A stretch of DNA of 64,000 bases, from NCBI GenBank assembly GCA_001972305.1, contig BDDD01005897.1, forward strand, positions 63,312 to 127,311. Direction: 5' to 3'. Below the pieces are notes generated by a model. It worked only from the letters and a program-made list of their open reading frames with translations, was not told the DNA's origin and searched no databases. This DNA is from Cephalotus follicularis. Its lineage: Eukaryota; Streptophyta; Magnoliopsida; Oxalidales; Cephalotaceae. This document shows, one piece after another, positions 56,891 to 64,000 of the stretch. How positions within the stretch are numbered: position 1 is the stretch's first letter; each line of letters starts with the position of its first letter. Both the position numbers and the translations under genes were made by a program.

Positions 56891-59466
56891 TGCCATTTTT
56901 TATTCATTTTTTGGCATTTCTCTCTCTCTCCCCCCGGTTTCTCTCTCCTCTCTCCCGTTCTCTCTCTTTTTGCTCCTTCTACCGTCGGCGTCACTGCCAA
57001 TATGACGCCAGAGAAGGTACCGGTCGAACCGCCATCACCTCCCAAGCACGTTGCACCCCACCCCGACGCAGTGCACGCGAACGAAGCCCTTCTCTCTCCG
57101 CCTCTGTTTTGAGCCATATCTCCGTCTCCAGCGACCGTCACGGCAAGGCGAGCCCAAATTTGGCATCCTGGTGTTGCGGCGGTTCGAAAGCGACCAACCC
57201 CAACCCGTGACGACGCCGATAGCGCAGATGGGGGGGGAAGTCAGCCGCGGTCAAATGCGCTCTTTCCGGCCAGACGTGGCGGCGCTGTGACTAACGAGCC
57301 CCAGATCCGTGATCTCCGTCCTCTGGGGCACCAGATCCGACCTTCTCTGCTGCTGACCGGCTACAGGGCGTGGCTGACACGGGCCGGCTGGCGGCGGAAG
57401 GGTGAGCCCACGCGCCAGCAGTCTCCGACAGAGCGTTTCAGACGCGTCCAGCTTTCTGACTCCGTTTTCCGTGTAGGTGTGATCCATTCCAGTTCCATTA
57501 TAAGATGTCGGCTCTATGCTCCGTTCCGTCCGATTTGGGTAAACTCTAAACTATATTCCATTAATTCTGTTTTCTATTTAATTTAGTAATTCTGTATATG
57601 TTTCTGTGATATTATGAACTTGAATTGTTAAGATAATTCAAATTTGATAACATGGACAACCACTTGGACTTACTGTAATGATTTTAAAAGAATGTTTAAA
57701 TTGAAGGTTTAAAATATGTTTTTAATAATCAGACTTCTGTTTCTGTCAACTGTATTGATCAGTTTTAGTATTCTGACATATGCACGTATTTTGTTGCATA
57801 ACGCATTGCACGACATTGTGCATGTTTGAGTTTTGATAGTCTGTTATCTGTTTGGCCGTCTGTCTATTGGCAGAGGATCCTGCTGTTGAGGTCAGCCATG
57901 GAGGCGACCAGTCGTGTAGTTTGCTCGTCTGTTCTGTGAGTGGAACGCCTTTTTTAACCCTTTTTACTCTGAAATACCTTTAAATGTTTTGAATGTTGAA
58001 GTGCGTTCGCTTATTTAATTCTGTATCTGAATGAACTTGGTTTTAGTTCATTTCTGAAATATGTTTATGTTTTTAATGTCTGAAACTTTCTTTTAATGTT
58101 TTCAAATGCTCACATGGTTATAATCATATTATGACGATATTTTCAGCTATATCTGTACTTGAAAGAAAAACGATTTATGTATTTGTTTGAAATCTATTTT
58201 AAGTCTGTTTTGATACGTTAATAATTTCTGTATCCGTCTAAATCTGTTTTAAATCTGTTTTGAGGAATTGGAGATTTTGTATTCTGAAATCTGTTAAATA
58301 TGTTTCGATGCATGGTGATCTCGGTATTGTATTAGTTACCCATCTGATGCCCATGAAAGGCACTGTCTGCACGTGTATGACTTTCTGCTTATGCTTTGAC
58401 ACGACGGTGTCATTTCCACAATTTCTACTGGAAGTTCGGCCCGATGAGGCCCAAGCGTCAACCTTACCTAGTAGACCCATTGCATCCTTATATATTTATA
58501 TTGTTTAAACTCTGTTAACTATTACATATATCTGAGTTTTCTGTTGATTTATCTGTTAAGATAAAGATCTGATTTTTCTGTTGACTTGGTTAAACTTATT
58601 GTGTAATCTATTTTATAAATCAGGTTTTGGACTTTAAATCTATTTTTCTGATATTCTGTTAAAGTTGTTTTAACCTATTTTAATAAATCAGATTTCTGAT
58701 TTTCATTCTGTTTCTAAAGCTCTGTTTAAGTCTGTTTTATGTTTCTGATTTTAACATCTCTATAAAGATTTTTTTTATGTGAGAAAAACTCTGCTGAGTT
58801 TTTTGTTCCATATCACTAGTCCTGTGGACTAACCCCCTCCTCTATTTTCTGTTTTTAGTTCTGGCAGGTTAGTCTGTTGAGCTCTGTCAGTTGGAGTTAG
58901 TCTATCTGCTGAGGTGAGACTACAAGGGCATGCTTACCAGAGTCAACTTGCATATCATTCACGACATTAGCATTTAAATTTTTGCATTACTTATGTTTTT
59001 AGATTAATTTTTTATGGTTTTGTTTAAAAGGGCTGAGCCATATTCATGTTTTAAATTTTGATAATATGGTTGAGGAGGAGCCCAACCCATACTTGTTTTC
59101 TATTTTAAATTGTGGTCTGCTGAGGGTTGAGCCCATTTATAGTTTTTCTGAGGGCTGAGCCCATTTATAACTGTTGATTTCCTCCTTCGGAAATGTGGTT
59201 ACTGATGGCTGAGCCCATATTACAAACTAAGTTTTTCTTTACAGGGGGTATAGTCCAATAAACAGATACTACATGCTCGATTTTCTTAAAAATTTAAGAG
59301 TTAGAATTATTTTCAAATTTTTGAAAAAACTTTTCTGTTTATTCTTTTGTTTAAAAATGTATTTCTGAAACTCTGATCTGCTGAACCTAAAAAGTGAGTC
59401 TCTAATGAGAGGCTTGGCTTCGTAGTGGGCGCGACGGATCCCAGCGGGCTGGGTCCGGGCGTGTCA
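56573..59466 (+). mobile_element. 2.9-kb solo LTR with gene-like layout, copy 2
   Basis: TGTGACATCCGTGTCC...GGCGTGTCA with perfect AAGAC duplications (56568-56572 and 59467-59471). It is related to 38794-41593 from end to end. It has a (GT)n run at 56859-56887, a GC-rich block (56950-57500), a donor G|GTAAAC near 57539, a TTGGCAG acceptor near 57872, the micro-ORF (57898-57939) and the terminal hairpin near 59430-59450. Confidence 0.82.
57898..57939 (+). CDS. Conserved 13-codon micro-ORF, copy 2
   Basis: MEATSRVVCSSVL, the same length, start context and stop as 40099-40140; the C-terminal half has diverged while the first five codons are the same. The GTGAGT donor overlaps the stop. See copy 1 for readings. 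Confidence 0.4.
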   Translation: MEATSRVVCSSVL

Positions 59467-59471
59467 AAGAC

Positions 59472-59947
59472 TCCTAAGGGAGCAATCAAAACAGGCTCTT
59501 GATACATGACCGTAGCTCTTCGAGCTTTAATACAAACTTATTCAAAGACTTTCAAGGGAGCAAATCATGGTTTGCAAACCCATAAGAACTTATCAGACCA
59601 GACTTAAAACATCCAGTCTCAAGTGACTTAAGCTTTAACACAAGATTATTCAAAGACTCCCAACGGAGCAATCAGAGCAGGTCCTTGATGCAGGACCATG
59701 GCTCTTTCCCTCTCAAGCAGACCAAAGCTTTAATACAAGCTTATTATCAGAGCAGGCCTTTGATACCGGATCACAGCTCTCCAAGTCTGAAGAAGCTTTA
59801 ATACAAGCTTATATGAAGACATCATCCTCAAATAGCAAGAGAAGCCCATAAGCCAAAACATGCTTCAAAAACCTGCTCAAGCAAGACCACCTCATAAATA
59901 CTCCTCCTCCTCTACAAAGTTCAGAGAAGAAGGAGCAGGGGGGCCAC
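59472..59947 (+). other. Rest of element C's noncoding zone and polypurine tract
   Basis: It continues the repeats interrupted by the solo LTR (AGACTCCCAACGGAGCAATC, TTAATACAAGCTTAT) and ends with AGAGAAGAAGGAGCAG then GGGGGGCCAC, the polypurine tract, directly before the 3' LTR. Confidence 0.75.
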
Positions 59948-60426
59948 TGATATGGAAAAATTTCTAGGCAAATAAGGCACTAACACGTGTCACTTGGAGC
60001 CATAAACACCTGGGCAAAATGCTCAGCATCGTGGTAATGATGGGGAAATAACTCATCCAATCAAAACTGAGGAAACGATAAAAAATTCATATTGTTTCCA
60101 GGGACCAGTAACCTCTTTCAAGATGATGAGCAGTTCATGGACAGTTACAGTCAGGTAAAACTATAAATACCTCCAAGAAAGACTATGGAAGAGGTCGATC
60201 AACTCACCACACACTCACATTATTTTCCCTACAAATCAACTGACTTAAGCATTGGAGGGTCTCCGAGAGTAAAAACTCATGGACTTTCGATAGTTTCTTC
60301 TTTTTGTGTGCAGGGAAGACCAAAGAACCAAGATCCAATGCATTCTTTGGTGAATCCTATGCTTTTTTCAACAAATTAAACCTCCACATGTAGAGGACTA
60401 TTGTGAAGTTGATTTCTGCATCAATA
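59948..60426 (+). repeat. 3' LTR of element C
   Basis: TGATATGG...GCATCAATA, 479 bp. The last bases have changed from CAACA to CAATA. The G-box reads AACACGTGTC (59982-59991), 34 bp from the tip. Confidence 0.92.
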
Positions 60427-60431
60427 CAAAC

Positions 60432-63400
60432 AATATAATATATGAACATATATATTGATTTATACTACAGTCTGTGATTTTTGAGGTAAGATGTCTTAAA
60501 AATCAGTCTCCTTGTTGAAAACGGGTTCAAAATGATAATATTGACAATTGATTTCCAAATTAAATTTATCAAAAATAATATTTGATAATCTAAATGTGAT
60601 ATTTCACGTGTAGTTGAAGGATTATATGAAAAAAAAAAAGTAAAATCACAAACTCAAAACTCAAAAAACTTTGAAACAGAATTTTTCGGTTTACTGAAAC
60701 TCTTCCAAAATAGCTTCAAAAATCTTATCAATAAAACATGGTTATGTTCAGTCAAACTATAATAGCATTCTTATAATTGTCAGGTTGTTAATCCAATTAA
60801 TCATGTTGTTAATCCATGCTGACATTAGTTTATTCATTTTGAATTGTCATATAGAATTTCCTTTTCTTATATGTTGCCTGAAACTAGGGCACCTGTGTTA
60901 GATAGGGGTGTCCCTGCAAGTCAAGAGATGATTGCAGGCATATGTTCTTAACATATGATACACTCTTAGACAATACATTCTTAGTTCCATTCATGTTCTA
61001 CAGTGCATATTCAGTGAAAGATTGGCATTTAAGCTATATGTACAATCCTAAACTGTTGAATCGGATCAGTTGATCACCATGTCAACTGAATACACATATA
61101 GTGCCCTGCCGTTTGAGGGGTTGGATCTCATGCCTGAGAGGTTATGAGAATGAGATCCTTACTCCCTTATGACAAAAAGTTCCAAGTCATAGGTTCACTT
61201 TCTTAGGGCAATTGATAAACCGTAAAGACTTGTCGTATTATGCTTGCCCTCTTGTGTGGGGGGGGATGGACTATCTCATTACCATTTGGGTTTACCCTAA
61301 AGCTGATGCGGGGTGCGTGCTAGAGAGTATCATTGAACCGACCCACCATAGGTTACCTATTTGGAGAGTCAACATATCTGCAATAGGATTCCTATTTGTC
61401 GCGGTAGTGTTTAGTCAAAGGAGACTAGTGGGTACTTTAAGACTCGCGTTGTATCCTTAGACCTGAGCGGCTGGCTTGCATTGTGTAGTAATTGCTTGGC
61501 TTTGGTTTTCACCTTCCCCAGCACTAGCCACGTGCTGGCAAAAGGGTTGTCTCTGGGTCTTGTGGGAGCTACATTGAGATGTATGAGCGAGTGCGCAAGA
61601 TGGGATCATCACACATGTGTTGAAGGTTATAGGCTCTATAACATTTATGACCGTTGAAGACTTGAAGTCTTAGCTAAGCAATTGGGAGATGGAAACGAGG
61701 TTTCATGCGATGTCTCCCGATAGTCTCAATGTATTCATAAAATTATAGTTATCGCGTTTTACCTAGGGGTGACATTAATCCAAACCCTAGTTGCGATCGG
61801 AGCCGAGATGATGAGGGATATGTGATACATATGCTAATTGCAATAATAAAGTACAGGTTTAACTGGTAAACAAATGATTGACGTGGTATACACGGATCCG
61901 GGGGTGATTGGAGATCACACAAGGGCTATAGGATAGTTTTGGACTATCAGGATAGTCGTACTAGAATTCTGGGATTTCTGGGAAATATATCATTTATACC
62001 AGGAACCAACCTGGCTTTCGGGTCCCGCCTGATTTTGGAACAGGTTGATATGTCGGGTGACATATCATTTAGTGAAAGGATAACATCTAAGGAAGATGTT
62101 ACTTTTCTTGGGAATGTTTTATTTGTTGAACATATCATTTCTTTATAAATGAGTTCAAGCATCACCATAGTTAAACATTTCGAGCAAAGGGTTGTTTGTT
62201 TCCACTAACGAATGCACTTGGGCATTTGTTTGAGGAGAGAGCTTATGGTCTTATAGCATATTGAGCTAGGGATTCACCATCCCATTTGGGCTGAATTTAT
62301 GCCTTAATATGGCTTAATTCAATGATGGTCCAAAGTAGTTTCATTAATGGCCTTTTGGTAAATATGCAAAGCCACCTATGTGGACTTTTCAAAGGTGTGT
62401 ATGCAACACACTTTGGCCGAATCTTTTAGGCATCTTTATGCCCTCAATTTGGCCGGCCATGAGGTGTTTTAAATGAGAGAAAACGTGTTCATTCCTTAGC
62501 TTGGTGGCTAAGTAAAAATAGACTTGACTTGGTCAAAGTCTTATAAAGATATTAGGCAAATATCTTATAACACACACTTGACTCATTCTTCTCTATCTTG
62601 GAACCCGAATTTGCTCTCTCTTCCTTCTCTTGTTGTATTCTTCTCTTATCTTAGAGAAAAATCATGGAGCTTGGTGCTCTTGAAGAGTGAAGAACAAATC
62701 AATTTCCTTTCACCCTCCATGATCACTATAGGTGGAGGTTGTTTGTGCTTTGCATCCAACCTTTATCTTGAGTGATTTTAGTATAGGATTTACACACTTT
62801 GGCCTCCATCATTTCTACATGTTTTGGGTAGCAAGTTCATGGAGCAAATTGAAGGAGATGGATGCTTGGATCAAAGTGTAGAGGGAGCTCTTGAAGGAAG
62901 GAGTTAAAGACCTTATGTGATCGTTTCTAATCCTTCTATTTTAGGGTTTATGTATATGTGTTGTTTGGACTAGAAATTTCGGGTTTGAGCTAGGGTTGGC
63001 ATACCTTAGACAATCCCTAATGTTTCCTTGTGAAAACCCTAGAAAACCCTAAGGGTTTTTCATCCCAGGGGTTCGGGTTTTGGAGGTTGTGGACATACGG
63101 TTTTGTGTGTTACCCTAGTCCATGTAAATGAGTGTTTATGATGGCTTAATGAATTCTCATCCCTCCATGGCCAAAACCTAGATGCTTGGAATGTTAACAT
63201 AGTTCATTTGAAAACTTAATTAGTGATCCAATGGCCTATTGGGACAATTATGGGTTTAAGGTTTTAGAATGTCTCATTGACTGGAGACTAGTTAGATGAA
63301 AAATTTTAAAATGCAACACTAAATTGTTCTAATCACATACTTCCGCATAGAGCCATTCCAACAACCTGCTCCCAGTGTAAATTTGGATTTTAATTAATAT

Positions 63401-63668
63401 TTATAAAAGTTTTAATATATTTTCGGTTTTTTTTTCTTTTACGGATTGTTTGAGAGTTTTTAGAAAAGAGAAAATAGATGATATGTAGTAAAAGAAAAAA
63501 AAAGGAAAGGACAGATAAAGATAAAGATAAATAATGTATTATTTTTTGTTTGGATGTTTGGAGAGAAAGTAAAAGAAATATTATAATTTGTGTTTATTAA
63601 AATAAGAATAAATGAAATGAAATGATAATTCAAAATTTTATTTTATCATTATAATCTTAATATAATAT
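60432..63668. other. 3.2 kb without a recognised gene; possible noncoding retroelement
   Basis: No frame over 83 codons and none with family features. 60432-60880 is AT-rich; 60880-62180 has more even composition with a G run at 61258-61267; 62170-63340 is different again, with CCCTAGAAAACCCTAAGGG-like words and a TC-rich stretch (62585-62660) that looks like a transcribed leader. It could be part of a large noncoding retroelement or a 5' region of a gene, but I found no LTR ends or splice pattern to prove either. Confidence 0.35.
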
Positions 63669-64000
63669 TGATGGAGGAAAAATATGTTTATAAAAACAAG
63701 GACACGTGTCCACAGCAGACTTGACCAGCTGTCCAGAGAAGACTAGAAGCTTGTTAGCAGACCCTACCGAGGAGTACACTTATGGCAATGAACGTCCATC
63801 TCGGACCTAGAGCCGAGGACCACCATTTTTCGAAGACAACACACTGAGACCACAAGTCAGAGAACACTCCTCGGACTCAAAGGCAAAAGGCCAATTTCAT
63901 GGTGCGATGGCCGAGGAATCCCTCGGCCCATAGTAATTATCAGGTGGAGAACAGGAGATACGGTCTCCTGTGTACAGAAGCTGAGGACCTCTTCCTCGGA
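63669..64000 (+). repeat. Start of another Tat-type LTR, cut by the window edge
   Basis: TGATGGAGGAAAAATATG opens after AT-rich DNA; GACACGTGTC follows at 63701-63710, 32 bp from the tip, and then CCGAGGA/CCTCGG-rich DNA like the other Tat LTRs here. The element continues outside the window. Confidence 0.75.

Larger units (their letters stand above)
53112..60426 (+). mobile_element. Element C: gag-only Tat-type element split by a solo LTR
   Basis: LTRs 53112-53582 (471 bp) and 59948-60426 (479 bp), perfect CAAAC duplications (53107-53111 and 60427-60431), primer site at 53583, gag 53626-55163, a polypurine tract at 59923-59947, and a long noncoding zone of tandem repeats. Pol survives only as the protease leader (IHTIS) and an RT-linker scrap (~55255-55325). 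Without the 2894-bp insertion the element is ~4.4 kb. Confidence 0.92.

Noticed and set aside
56692-57210. Long frames around the (GT)n run in the second solo LTR
   Set aside because: The CVCVCV/HTHTHT runs are simple-repeat translations.

Overview
The window is nuclear DNA of a flowering plant, probably a eudicot. Two spliced plant genes, AT-rich intergenic DNA and many nested LTR retrotransposons, solo LTRs and MITEs support this; there is no bacterial-type operon, rRNA or tRNA gene. The species cannot be named from the sequence.

Genes. A glyoxal/aldehyde oxidase (GLOX-type copper radical oxidase) lies on the minus strand at 14659-16676 in three exons, with its active-site residues intact. 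A SPEAR/TIE-type transcriptional adaptor lies on the minus strand at 22377-24339; five exons can be joined with clean splice sites, giving 195 residues with an N-terminal SPEAR block and a C-terminal EAR motif. At the left edge (1-266, minus) is the 5' end of a small secreted His-rich protein gene that I do not recognise, whose first ~178 bp is tandemly duplicated. These genes sit in two gene islands, about 14.0-25.5 kb and the left edge.

Mobile DNA. 1764-13962 is a long minus-strand Ty3/gypsy Tat-type element (A) with a second, antisense three-exon gene. 41657-49054 (B) and 53112-60426 (C) are related elements that keep gag but have lost most or all of pol; B also keeps the antisense gene. 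19232-20083 (D) is a smaller relic, 51366-52448 is a solo LTR of the same superfamily, and 63669-64000 is the start of another LTR. All these LTRs carry the palindrome GACACGTGTC (or one mismatch) 32-34 bp from their 5' tip. 34171-37974 is a gag-only Sirevirus-like Ty1/copia element. 25514-33839 is a pile of gypsy LTRs, a degenerate Tekay-like pol, a miniature TRIM and a solo LTR inside the TRIM. Two related 2.8-2.9 kb solo LTRs (38794-41593 and 56573-59466) have a gene-like layout of GC-rich leader, intron signals and a conserved 13-codon ORF. Most insertions could be bounded to the base by TG...CA ends and 5-bp target duplications.

How it fits together. The retroelements are nearly all defective. 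The gag-only elements (B, C and the Sirevirus) match what is called TR-GAG in plants and would need pol from relatives elsewhere. Many stops in gag and pol fit C-to-T changes, as expected after methylation. The most unusual signals are the fixed-position G-box in six diverged LTR families, the antisense gene kept in a pol-less element, arrays of GTCGAC-centred palindromes in three unrelated LTRs, and the spliced-gene-like organisation of the long solo LTRs. All identities are by eye; no alignment or search was run.
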